From NCBI RefSeq assembly GCF_011682145.1, contig NZ_WHJH01000019.1, positions 1-64,000 on the forward strand: a stretch of 64,000 nucleotides of DNA, in the 5' to 3' direction. This document shows, piece by piece, positions 57,077 to 64,000 of this stretch. A program made the translations under genes and the position numbers. Every line of letters starts with the position of its first letter. Position 1 is the stretch's first letter. This stretch comes from Massilia mucilaginosa. GTDB taxonomy: Bacteria; Pseudomonadota; Gammaproteobacteria; Burkholderiales; Burkholderiaceae_D. The notes beneath the pieces are model-generated. The model worked only from the letters and a program-made list of their open reading frames with translations, had not been told where the DNA came from and did no database searches.

Positions 57077-58099
57077 ATGACCGCTTACGTTCCTCCGGTG
57101 TCAGGGGTTGGAGGCGCGCAAGCGCTTCCGGCCGCCGTGCGGGCGCTGGCCGGCGCCGACTTCAATGTGCTGGCCAAGCGCTTCGTCGATGCCGGTTTCG
57201 CGGTGCTGCAACCTGCGCCGGGCATCGTGACGATCAAGTCCGGCCAGGCGCCTGCCTGCGCCAGCGTGATCGTCTCGGTCGGCGTGCATGGCGACGAAAC
57301 CGGCCCGATCGAGGTGCTGGCGTATGTGCTGGACGCGCTCTCGCAAGGGCCGGATGCGCTGGCGGTGGACCTGATGGTCTGCGTCGGCAATATCGACGCC
57401 ATCGCGGCCGGCAAGCGTTTCATCGATGCGGACCTGAACCGGATGTTCCGTCCGGTGCGAGGTAGCCTCGCCAGCGCGGCGGAAGCGGCGCGGGCGGACA
57501 CCATGATCGCCGCCACCGTGGACTTTTTCGAGGGCGCCGGGCCGGACCGCTGGCACCTCGACCTGCACACGGCGATCCGGCCCTCGGTCTACCCGACCTT
57601 TGCGATCGTGCCGGAGCTGATCGCCGACGAGGGCAAGTGCGCGCTGATCGCCTGGCTGGGCCAGGCGGCCATCGGCGCCATCGTCATGAATCCGCAGTCG
57701 GCGGGAACGTACAGTTATTATTCGGCCGAGTTTCACGGGGCGGCGGCAAGCACTGTGGAACTGGGCCGGGTCGGCACCCTGGGCCAGAACGATTTGAGCC
57801 TGTTCGCCGACGTGGGCATCGCGCTCGACGACCTGCTGCGCGGCGCCAGCCCGGCCGCGCCAAAGGTCGAACCGCACGTGTTCGCGGTGGCGCAGGAGAT
57901 CATCAAGCACAGTGACGACTTCAAGATGGGGTTCGACCGCGGCACCCGGAACTTCACCGCGCTACAGCAAGGGCAGGTGATCGCCACCGATGGCGACATC
58001 GTGTACGCCGTCAAACATCCGGAGGAACTGGTAGTATTCCCGAACCCGGATGTGCGCGTCGGTCTGCGCGCCGGATTGATGGTGGTGCGGACGCGTTAG
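57077..58099 (+). CDS. astE: succinylglutamate desuccinylase
   Basis: 340 aa zinc hydrolase of the AstE/aspartoacylase family. It releases glutamate and succinate in the last AST step. The zinc motif H71-G-D-E74 (SVGVHGDETGPIEVL), DADLNRMFR and WHLDLHTAIRPS (third ligand) are conserved, and the C-terminal LVVFPNPDVRVGLRAGLMVVRTR is typical. ATG follows the TAA of the GDH gene without a spacer, so the glutamate produced here and the GDH that consumes it are co-expressed. Confidence 0.94.
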   Translation: MTAYVPPVSGVGGAQALPAAVRALAGADFNVLAKRFVDAGFAVLQPAPGIVTIKSGQAPACASVIVSVGVHGDETGPIEVLAYVLDALSQGPDALAVDLMVCVGNIDAIAAGKRFIDADLNRMFRPVRGSLASAAEAARADTMIAATVDFFEGAGPDRWHLDLHTAIRPSVYPTFAIVPELIADEGKCALIAWLGQAAIGAIVMNPQSAGTYSYYSAEFHGAAASTVELGRVGTLGQNDLSLFADVGIALDDLLRGASPAAPKVEPHVFAVAQEIIKHSDDFKMGFDRGTRNFTALQQGQVIATDGDIVYAVKHPEELVVFPNPDVRVGLRAGLMVVRTR

Positions 58100-58155
58100 C
58101 CGGCATGCCCGTGGCGCGCCCCGTACCGTTTTTTACACGCGCATCAAGGCAATCC

Positions 58156-59268
58156 ATGAGCACCTTGTTTACACCTTTCAGCATGGGGCCAGTCACGCTG
58201 GCCAACCGCATCGCGATCGCGCCGATGTGCCAGTACTCCGCCGACGAAGGCATCGCCAGCGACTGGCACATGATCCATTTGGGCCACCTGGCTTTGTCCG
58301 GGGCGGCCATCCTGTTCCTCGAGGCGAGCGCCGTCTCGCCCGAAGGACGTATTTCTCCCAAAGACCTCGGTATCTGGTCGGACGACCATGCCGCCGCACT
58401 GGCGCCGATCGTGGCCGCCATGCGCCGTCACGCGCCGATCCGCCTGGCCATCCAGCTCGCGCACGCGGGGCGCAAGGCGTCGAGCCAGGTACCGTGGGAA
58501 GGCGGCGCCAATATCGCCATCGACGATGGCGGCTGGCAGACCGTGGCGCCATCGGCGCTGCCGCACGCGGATGGTGAAACGGTGCCGCTGGCGCTCGACG
58601 ACGAGGGCCTGGCGCGCATCCGCGACGCGTTCGTGGCGGCGGCGCAGCGCAGTCACGCGCTGGGGCTGGACGCGATCGAGCTGCACGCCGCGCACGGCTA
58701 TTTGCTGCATCAGTTCCTCTCGCCGCTGTCGAACCAGCGCAGCGACCAGTATGGCGGCGCGCTGGAAAACCGCATGCGCTTTCCGCTCGACGTGTTCGCG
58801 GCCGTGCGCGCGGCGGTGCCGGCGACGATGGCCGTGGGCATGCGGATTTCAGCCACCGACTGGGTCGATGGCGGCTGGGATATCGAGCAGAGCGTGCGCT
58901 TGTCGCAGGAACTGAGCGCCGCCGGCGCCGACTTCATTCACGTCTCGAGCGGGGGCATCTCGCCGGCGCAAAAAATCCCGGTGGGGCCGTCTTACCAGAT
59001 CGGCTTTGCGGCCCGCATCCGCGCGGAGACCGGCATGCCGACCATCGGCGTGGGGCTGATCACCGACGCGCGGCAGGCCGAAGAGATTGTCGCGCGCGGC
59101 GACGCCGACGTGGTGGCGCTGGCGCGCGCGATGCTGTTCGATCCGCGCTGGCCGTGGCACGCGGCCGCGCAGCTGGGCGCCCAAGTCGACGCACCGCCCC
59201 AGTACTGGCGCTCGCAGCCGCGCGAGTACAAGGACTTGTTCGGGCCGACCACGCTCGGCCAGCGCTAG
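58156..59268 (+). CDS. NADH:flavin oxidoreductase, YqjM-like old yellow enzyme
   Basis: 370 aa FMN-binding TIM barrel. The start ATG 58156 gives MSTLFTPFSMGPVTLANRIAIAPMC25QYSADEG, with the cysteine that tunes FMN in YqjM-class enzymes. LAHAGRKAS, IELHAAHGYLLHQFLSPLSNQRSDQYGG and GVGLITDARQAEEIV are conserved. It reduces activated C=C bonds of enones or xenobiotics, using NADPH. It starts 56 bp after astE and could be the last gene of that transcript, but has no known role in arginine use. Its TAG stop lies within the left CTAG of a MITE-like element. Confidence 0.92.
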   Translation: MSTLFTPFSMGPVTLANRIAIAPMCQYSADEGIASDWHMIHLGHLALSGAAILFLEASAVSPEGRISPKDLGIWSDDHAAALAPIVAAMRRHAPIRLAIQLAHAGRKASSQVPWEGGANIAIDDGGWQTVAPSALPHADGETVPLALDDEGLARIRDAFVAAAQRSHALGLDAIELHAAHGYLLHQFLSPLSNQRSDQYGGALENRMRFPLDVFAAVRAAVPATMAVGMRISATDWVDGGWDIEQSVRLSQELSAAGADFIHVSSGGISPAQKIPVGPSYQIGFAARIRAETGMPTIGVGLITDARQAEEIVARGDADVVALARAMLFDPRWPWHAAAQLGAQVDAPPQYWRSQPREYKDLFGPTTLGQR

Positions 59269-59432
59269 CAGTCTGTCGGACTTGGGATCGTCGGCTGCAA
59301 AAATACCTGGGACGGTCCATATTTCGCCGCTTTCTCGGCCAATAGCTCGCTATTGGCACTGCGAAATCGTCAAAATCTGGCCTCGCCCAGCTATTTTCTC
59401 GCTTCGACTCCCCAAGTTCGACAGGCTGCTAG
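59265..59432. mobile_element. MITE-like element 2, bounded by CTAG
   Basis: GCTAGCAG(T/C)CTGTCG(G/A)ACTTGGG at 59264 and its inverse ending near 59433 are ~23-bp terminal inverted repeats with two mismatches. CTAG lies at 59265-59268 and 59429-59432. The interior (~160 bp) contains a second perfect hairpin, GCCAATAG-CTCG-CTATTGGC, and no coding capacity. The left CTAG includes the TAG stop of the OYE gene, and the right end lies 8 bp from the stop of the convergent PEP-CTERM gene. Sequence unrelated to element 1 apart from CTAG. Confidence 0.75.
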
Positions 59433-59440
59433 CGCCTGGC

Positions 59441-60226
59441 TCAGGCGGCGCTGGCCGTGCGGCGACGGCGCCGCGCGGCAGCGCCCACCATCAGCGCGCC
59501 CAGCCCGAACATGGCGTAGCTTGCCGGTTCAGGCACGGGCGACGAGGCCTGGTACACCGCCCTGGTGAGGATATTCATGTTCAAGGTGACGTACTGTTCC
59601 GTGCTGGTGTTGTTGACGTACGACATGGAGAACGTCTCGCCGCGTACGCCGCTGTCGTTCCAGCCAGCTCCTTGCTGCATGCCACGGACCCAGTATTCGC
59701 CGCCGAAATAGACGGTCGTTACGGCATTGCCGTAAGAAGTGCCGGCGCGATTGTCGATCGCTACCTCGCCATAGGCGGAGAACACCAGCTGCGTGTGCGC
59801 TGTGACCAGCACAGTCATCGTTTGGGTAACGTTGCCGGCGCCAGCGCCGCGATGGCCGACGCTGTCGTCGAGTTGAATATCGGTGCGCAGGTTCCCCCAC
59901 TGGCCCGCGCTGCTGGCGGAGGCCGAGGTACCGTAGAGCGCCGTGGCGTCGATGAGTTCGAACTTGCCGCTCGATGCGCTCTCGGTCTGCGTCCACGACG
60001 GCGCAGGGACAGTGAGGCTGGCATCGAGCCTGGACGAGGCCGTGTCGTGAAAGCGATAAGCCGCGGCCTGCCCATCGTCCGGGGTCAGGTCGATCACGGT
60101 CATGCCGGGCTTGCTGATGGAAGCGCCGACCTTCAGGGCCGGTGCGGCCAGCGCGCCGCCGCCGGCCAGCGACAGGGAAAGCAGCAGGACGGCGGCGCTG
60201 GTCGGACGATATTTCTGTGTCATCAT
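59441..60226 (-). CDS. PEP-CTERM sorting domain-containing protein
   Basis: 261 aa. An N-terminal signal peptide (ends ...AGGGALAAP) and a C-terminal PVPEPASYAMFGLGALMVGAAARRRRRT define a PEP-CTERM protein: PEP motif, TM helix and Arg cluster. An exosortase (EpsH), encoded elsewhere, should process it for surface or exopolysaccharide-linked export. The middle (~200 aa) is beta-rich, with many Ser/Thr/Gly and no recognised domain (TVLVTAHTQLVFSAYGEVAIDNRAG). ATG 60226 or the next codon (60223) may start translation. Single gene, convergent with the OYE gene. Confidence 0.87.
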   Translation of the reverse strand: MMTQKYRPTSAAVLLLSLSLAGGGALAAPALKVGASISKPGMTVIDLTPDDGQAAAYRFHDTASSRLDASLTVPAPSWTQTESASSGKFELIDATALYGTSASASSAGQWGNLRTDIQLDDSVGHRGAGAGNVTQTMTVLVTAHTQLVFSAYGEVAIDNRAGTSYGNAVTTVYFGGEYWVRGMQQGAGWNDSGVRGETFSMSYVNNTSTEQYVTLNMNILTRAVYQASSPVPEPASYAMFGLGALMVGAAARRRRRTASAA

Positions 60227-60349
60227 TTTTTTCAATATAGGAAACAAGCGAACGGAAAGGCAAGATTGCCTTTGAATTTCGTTATCATAAATCCTATATT
60301 GCACAAGGGCAGTGTTTTTTTTTGTAAGCTCCCCCCGTGTTGCGCGCGC

Positions 60350-61546
60350 TTACAACAGATGGTCGAGCATGTCCGGCCCGAATACTTCGCGGTGCAGGCG
60401 CGTGACGGGGACTCCGGCGCCGACCAGCGCCAGCCATTGCGCCTGCATGAAGGGCAGCGGTCCGCACAGGTACACATTGGCCTCCGTGCGCGGCCAGGCC
60501 GGCAGGCGCGCGATGTCCATTCGTCCCGCCAGCACGCCGTTGTCGTGAGCGCTTACTTCTTCGTAGAACGTGAACACCTGCAGATGCGGCATGACGCTGC
60601 GCGCGGCAAGCACGTCAAGCCGGTGCGCGTGATGCTCCGCATTGCGGGCGGCATGGGCGAAGATCACGCGGCGCTGCGGATGGACCTGGGCGATGCGCTT
60701 CAAGGCCGCGATCATCGGGGTGACGCCGACGCCGGCCGACAGCAGCAGCAGCGGTTGTTCGGACTCGGTGTCCGGCGCAAAGTCGCCGAACGGCGGCGAG
60801 ACCTGCAGCACGCTGCCCACGCGCACTTTATCGTGAATCCAGTTCGATACTTCCCCCGCCGGGGTGGCCAGGCCGGCCGGCTCGCGCTTGACCGAGATGC
60901 GCAGGCTGTCCGGCTGCGTCGTGTCGGACAGGCTGTACTGGCGGATCTGGCGCCGTCCATCGGCAAAATCGACCTGCACGCTCAGGTACTGGCCAGCCTT
61001 GCCGCTTGCCAGCGGCAAGCCATCCTCGGGCGCCATGCGGATCGAGACCACGTCCGCGCTTTCGCGCGTGACCGCGGTCACGCGCAGGGCGCGGCGCTGG
61101 CCGGGCGTGATGCCGGCGCCGGCGTACATGGCGCGCTCGGCCTCGATAAACAGCGCGGCCAGCGAGCGGTACGCCTCGTCCCAGGCGGCCAGCAGCGGCG
61201 GCGTGGCGGCCTCGCCCAGGGTGCTGGCGATGGCGCCGAGCAGGTGGCGACCGACGATCGGATAGTGTTCTTCGCGAATGCCGACCGACACATGCTTGTG
61301 CACGATGCGTTCGATCACCGGCGCCAGCGCGCCCGGGTCGCCGATGTTGGCGGCGTAGGCAAACACGGCCGAAGCGAGCGACTGCTGCTGGGCGCCATTC
61401 GCCTGGTTGCCCATATTGAACAAGTTAGTCAGTTCGGGATGCTCGGCGAACATATTGCGGTAAAACGTGGTGGTGATGGCCACGCCGTGCTCGCGCAGGA
61501 CAGGAACGCTGGCGTCGATGTAGGGGCGGGAAGCGGCAGAAATCAT
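60350..61546 (-). CDS. hmp: NO-detoxifying flavohemoprotein
   Basis: 398 aa. An N-terminal globin domain with Y29 (distal) and H85 (proximal, IVHKHVSVG), as in E. coli Hmp, is followed by FAD (RQYSLSDTT) and NAD(P) (LLLSAGVGVTPMIAAL, YLCGPLPFM) domains of the ferredoxin reductase type. It converts nitric oxide to nitrate with O2 and NADH. AAGGA lies 6 nt before the ATG. It is downstream of nsrR, with an NsrR-like operator in the 87-bp gap. Confidence 0.96.
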   Translation of the reverse strand: MISAASRPYIDASVPVLREHGVAITTTFYRNMFAEHPELTNLFNMGNQANGAQQQSLASAVFAYAANIGDPGALAPVIERIVHKHVSVGIREEHYPIVGRHLLGAIASTLGEAATPPLLAAWDEAYRSLAALFIEAERAMYAGAGITPGQRRALRVTAVTRESADVVSIRMAPEDGLPLASGKAGQYLSVQVDFADGRRQIRQYSLSDTTQPDSLRISVKREPAGLATPAGEVSNWIHDKVRVGSVLQVSPPFGDFAPDTESEQPLLLLSAGVGVTPMIAALKRIAQVHPQRRVIFAHAARNAEHHAHRLDVLAARSVMPHLQVFTFYEEVSAHDNGVLAGRMDIARLPAWPRTEANVYLCGPLPFMQAQWLALVGAGVPVTRLHREVFGPDMLDHLL

Positions 61547-61560
61547 ACAATCCTTTCAAT

Positions 61561-61583
61561 TTGTTGCATATAGGATGCAACTT
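61561..61583. promoter_or_regulatory. NsrR-like operator upstream of hmp
   Basis: TTGTTGCATAT-A-GGATGCAACTT has the 11-1-11 layout of the NsrR motif (AAGATGCATTT-N-AAATGCATCTT), with 7/11 and 8/11 matches by eye. Its centre TTGCAT-N5-ATGCAA is a perfect inverted repeat. It lies 15 bp before the hmp start codon. Confidence 0.65.
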
Positions 61584-61633
61584 TAACGTCGTAAAAAAGG
61601 CGCGTGTCAACGCGCCCGTCCGATGGCGGTGCC

Positions 61634-62095
61634 TCAGGCAGCCACGCTGCCCTGGTCGAGGAACATCCTGTGCATGCGCACGATTTTCTCGCCGGTGTTG
61701 CCGTGCGTGATATGGGCCAGGGTGACCTTGTCCATGGCCCCGTAAAACGCTTCCATGCCGTTCCTGAGGGCGGCGCGCAACTGGCAGTCGCCGCTCAGGC
61801 GGCAGCCGCTGCCTTCGCAGTCGACCAGTTCGCTGTCGCCTTCGAGCTCGCGCAGCACCGCGCCGATGCTCAGGGTGGCGGCATCGGCGGCCAGGCGCAG
61901 CCCGCCGTTGCGCCCGCGGGTGGCGCACACCCAGCCCGCGCGCGCCAGGTGACCAACCACCTTGACCAGATGGTTGACCGGCAGCGCGAACTGGGCCGCC
62001 ACCTCGGCCACCGTGACCGGGACGCGCCGTTCGCCGGCGCGCGCCAGGTAAATCAGGACGCGCAGGCCCATATCGGTAAAACGGGTCAGATGCAT
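61634..62095 (-). CDS. nsrR: Rrf2 family NO-sensing repressor NsrR
   Basis: 153 aa. Rrf2 winged HTH (MHLTRFTDMGLRVLIYLA...TVAEVAAQFALPVNHLVKVVGHLARAGWV). The three cluster cysteines C93, C98 and C104 (CEGSGCRLSGDC) match E. coli NsrR C91/C96/C102, which hold an NO-sensitive Fe-S cluster. The wing TRGRNGGLRLA is typical. It represses its own gene and hmp until NO destroys the cluster; operators are seen upstream of both. CCGGAG precedes the ATG. Confidence 0.95.
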   Translation of the reverse strand: MHLTRFTDMGLRVLIYLARAGERRVPVTVAEVAAQFALPVNHLVKVVGHLARAGWVCATRGRNGGLRLAADAATLSIGAVLRELEGDSELVDCEGSGCRLSGDCQLRAALRNGMEAFYGAMDKVTLAHITHGNTGEKIVRMHRMFLDQGSVAA

Positions 62096-62129
62096 GGAAG
62101 ACTCCGGTGAGAACTAGTTCATTCTAGCA

Positions 62130-62152
62130 AATATGCATCTTAAATGCATCTT
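62130..62152. promoter_or_regulatory. NsrR operator upstream of nsrR
   Basis: AATATGCATCT-T-AAATGCATCTT matches the NsrR consensus AAGATGCATTT-N-AAATGCATCTT in 9/11 and 11/11 positions with exact spacing. It lies 35 bp before the nsrR start, consistent with autoregulation. Confidence 0.82.
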
Positions 62153-62217
62153 TACATTGGCGTATGAGCTTTTATTGCGACATGCTGATTTATTGACAAT
62201 TAGTCGTAGGTAGAGGC

Positions 62218-62331
62218 GTGGCCACCAAGCTGGGCCTGTTCGGCAGGCTGTTCGCCCTGCTGCTCGCCGGCGGCGCCATCGTGAGCTTTTTCCGTGGCAA
62301 GAGCAAGCGGAAAGTCGATCTCGGCAAGTGA
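62218..62331 (+). CDS. candidate 37-residue small membrane protein
   Basis: GTG-started frame encoding 37 aa: a short basic start, one hydrophobic helix (LFGRLFALLLAGGAIVSFF) and a positively charged tail (RGKSKRKVDLGK), i.e. N-out/C-in by the positive-inside rule. AGAGG lies just upstream, with only 1-2 nt to the GTG, which is short. The region is otherwise empty between nsrR and the permease, and the GC-rich third positions look coding. I know no family for it. It could be a small accessory subunit of the downstream permease or an unrelated stress peptide. Confidence 0.45.
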   Translation: MATKLGLFGRLFALLLAGGAIVSFFRGKSKRKVDLGK

Positions 62332-62468
62332 TGCGGCGGGACGCGCGCGTGGCTGTTGTCAGTCCGGCATGCCCCGTTTTTCGCGCGCAAAAGATGTGTA
62401 TAAGTAAATGGCAATAGCCCCTATAATCGCTGCTGCCATTCATCTAGCGCGACAAAAGGGACGAATCC

Positions 62469-63941
62469 GTGAATCAAACTCTGGGCCAGAAGCTGTTCCG
62501 CATCAAACCTGCCGGTAGCAAAACCGCCCCCCAACCCGGGCACGCAGGAACCGGCCTGGCGCGCACCATGGGATTGTTCCCGCTGACCATGATCGGCGTG
62601 GGCGCCACCATCGGCACCGGCATCTTTTTCACCATGGTCGAGGCGGTGCCCAAGGCCGGTCCCTCGGTCGTGCTGTCGTTCCTGCTGGCCGCGCTGACCG
62701 CCGGTCTGACCGCGTTGTGCTACGCCGAACTGTCGTTCCGCATCCCGGCGTCGGGTTCGTCCTACTCGTTCGCCTACGCCACCGTCGGCGAGTTCGCCGC
62801 CTTCATCATGGCCGCCTGCCTGCTGCTCGAATACGGCCTGGCCGCCAGCGCCACCGCGATCGGCTGGTCGGCCTACCTGAATAACTTTCTCACCAATGCC
62901 GTCGGCTGGCAGATACCCGAAATGCTGCGCACGCCGATGTTCGTCTCCGGCGAGCACGGCATGGAAATCCGGGCCGGGCACATCAACCTGCCGCCGATTT
63001 TGCTGGTGATCATGTGCGGCGCGCTGCTGATTCGCGGCACCAAGGAATCGGCCACCACCAATGCCATCATGGTGTTGGTCAAGCTGGCGATCCTGGTGTT
63101 TTTTGTCGTGATTGCATTTTCCGGCTTCGACATCAACAACTTCACGCCTTTCTTCAACACCGATAACAGCAAGGGCTTTGCCGGCATGGCCGGGGTGACG
63201 GCGGCGGCGGGCACGGTGTTCTTCTCGTTCATCGGACTCGATACAGTCGCCACGGCGGGTGAAGAAGTGCGCAACCCGACCCGCAACGTGCCGATCGGCA
63301 TTCTTGCAGCGCTCGGCATCGTGACCGTGTTTTACATGCTGGTCGCGGTAGCCGCCCTCGGCGCCCAGCCGGCCGCGATGTTCGCCGGCCAGGAAGCGGG
63401 CCTGGCGGTGATTTTGCAGAACGTCACTGGCAAGACCTGGCCGGCGCTGGTGCTGTCGGCCGGCGCCGTGATTTCGGTGTTCAGCGTGACCCTGGTGACG
63501 ATCTACGGTCAGACCCGGATTTTGTACGCGATCAGCAAGGATGGCCTGATTCCGCAAACGTTCCAGAAAGTCAGTGCACGCACCCAGGCGCCGGTCAGCA
63601 ATACCTTGATCGTGTGCCTGGTGGTGGGGCTGGTGGCCGGGTTGGTCGACTCGACTTACCTGTGGGACATGGTCAGCATGGGCACCTTGACGGCCTTCAT
63701 CGTGGTATCGATCGCGGTGCCGGTAATGCGCAAGAAAATGGGCGAATCGCTGACCAAGGGCTTCCGCGTGCCGTTCGGCCCGTATCTGGTGCCGGGCCTG
63801 AGCGTGGCCGCCTGCCTGTACATCATGAAAGACTTGTCCAAGACCACGTTTACCGTGTTTGCGATCTGGATGTGCGTGGCGGTGCTGACTTATTTTGCGT
63901 ACAGCATCCGCCACTCGCGCCTGAACGACAGCGCCGCTTGA
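62469..63941 (+). CDS. APC family amino acid permease (cationic amino acid transporter-like)
   Basis: 490 aa, ~12 TM helices. LTMIGVGATIGTGIFFTM (unwound TM1 substrate site), CYAELSFRIPASGSSYSFAYATVGEFAAF and FFSFIGLDTVATAGEEVRNPTRNVPIGI (TM6) are typical of the YfnA/CAT subgroup of the APC superfamily. Substrate probably a neutral or cationic amino acid. It starts with GTG 62469, preceded by AAGGGA. It is a single transcription unit as far as can be seen; a family A REP-like repeat begins 10 bp past the stop. Confidence 0.92.
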   Translation: MNQTLGQKLFRIKPAGSKTAPQPGHAGTGLARTMGLFPLTMIGVGATIGTGIFFTMVEAVPKAGPSVVLSFLLAALTAGLTALCYAELSFRIPASGSSYSFAYATVGEFAAFIMAACLLLEYGLAASATAIGWSAYLNNFLTNAVGWQIPEMLRTPMFVSGEHGMEIRAGHINLPPILLVIMCGALLIRGTKESATTNAIMVLVKLAILVFFVVIAFSGFDINNFTPFFNTDNSKGFAGMAGVTAAAGTVFFSFIGLDTVATAGEEVRNPTRNVPIGILAALGIVTVFYMLVAVAALGAQPAAMFAGQEAGLAVILQNVTGKTWPALVLSAGAVISVFSVTLVTIYGQTRILYAISKDGLIPQTFQKVSARTQAPVSNTLIVCLVVGLVAGLVDSTYLWDMVSMGTLTAFIVVSIAVPVMRKKMGESLTKGFRVPFGPYLVPGLSVAACLYIMKDLSKTTFTVFAIWMCVAVLTYFAYSIRHSRLNDSAA

Positions 63942-63951
63942 CGGATGGGCC

Positions 63952-64000
63952 CGTGTCCGAATGTCAGACCTGACACCAGCGGTTGGTGTCAGGTCTGACA
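63952..64000. repeat. REP-like inverted repeat, family A (truncated by window end)
   Basis: The 26-bp arm CGTGTCCGAATGTCAGACCT..., identical to 5635-5660, is followed after 7 bp by an inverted GGTGTCAGGTCTGACA that runs off the window. The loop is 7 bp here versus 44 bp at the first locus. Confidence 0.8.

Noticed and set aside
62114-62443. A 109-codon minus-strand frame upstream of the permease
   Set aside because: Arg/Cys/Ala-rich, no ribosome binding site, and it would cover the NsrR operator and the better small plus-strand frame.

Overview
The window is typical of a high-GC betaproteobacterium of the Oxalobacteraceae type (Massilia / Duganella / Janthinobacterium relatives). The grounds are the queA-tgt-yajC-secD-secF order next to a divergent recG, a pyrC-DUF3025 pair, a PEP-CTERM protein, secreted M28 aminopeptidases, and dispersed palindromic REP-like repeats. 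This placement rests on gene content and protein style, not on a database search. The window opens inside the 3' end of a 5S rRNA gene, so it lies just downstream of an rRNA operon. I found no CRISPR array, prophage, integrase or intact IS transposase.

Layout. 0-8.7 kb: two tandem secreted zinc aminopeptidases (one with a PPC domain), a phytase-like esterase lipoprotein, a PagL-type lipid A deacylase, a beta-hydroxyacid dehydrogenase and an M20 amidohydrolase. 8.7-24.4 kb: a molybdopterin oxidoreductase with an HExxH lipoprotein, two tandem long-chain acyl-CoA synthetases, a PhoD phosphatase plus thioesterase, an ATM1-type ABC exporter, an amidohydrolase-asparaginase operon, a dicarboxylate/amino acid symporter and an orphan amino-acid ABC ATPase. 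24.4-37.3 kb: an orphan antitoxin-like gene, pyrC-DUF3025-Gfo/Idh, then recG / queA-tgt-yajC-secDF, a WYL regulator and a GST. 37.3-42.5 kb: a compact sugar locus made of a GPH symporter, a GH94 phosphorylase and a GntR-like LacI repressor. A near-consensus sigma70 promoter and a perfect LacI-type palindrome precede it. 42.5-44.5 kb: a candidate small RNA, an HDOD protein and a MarR gene coupled to a small unknown gene.

44.7-58.1 kb holds a complete arginine succinyltransferase (AST) pathway in the order regulator - astC - astA(alpha) - astA(beta) - astD - astB - NAD-glutamate dehydrogenase - astE. The GDH gene is embedded in the cluster, so arginine can be taken through glutamate to 2-oxoglutarate by one gene set. 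An ArgR-like half-site sits just upstream of a perfect TATAAT before astC.

58.1-64 kb: an old-yellow-enzyme homologue, a PEP-CTERM protein, an nsrR-hmp nitric-oxide detoxification pair with recognisable NsrR operators, a candidate 37-residue membrane peptide and an amino acid permease.

Intergenic DNA is rich in inverted repeats. Three REP-like families recur across the window. Two MITE-like elements (about 160-170 bp) are each bounded by CTAG, lie between convergent genes, and have their left CTAG containing the TAG stop codon of the upstream gene. The items most worth following up are the stop-codon-associated MITEs, the sugar locus (possibly for cellobionic acid or another aldonic disaccharide), the candidate sRNA and the AST-GDH cluster.
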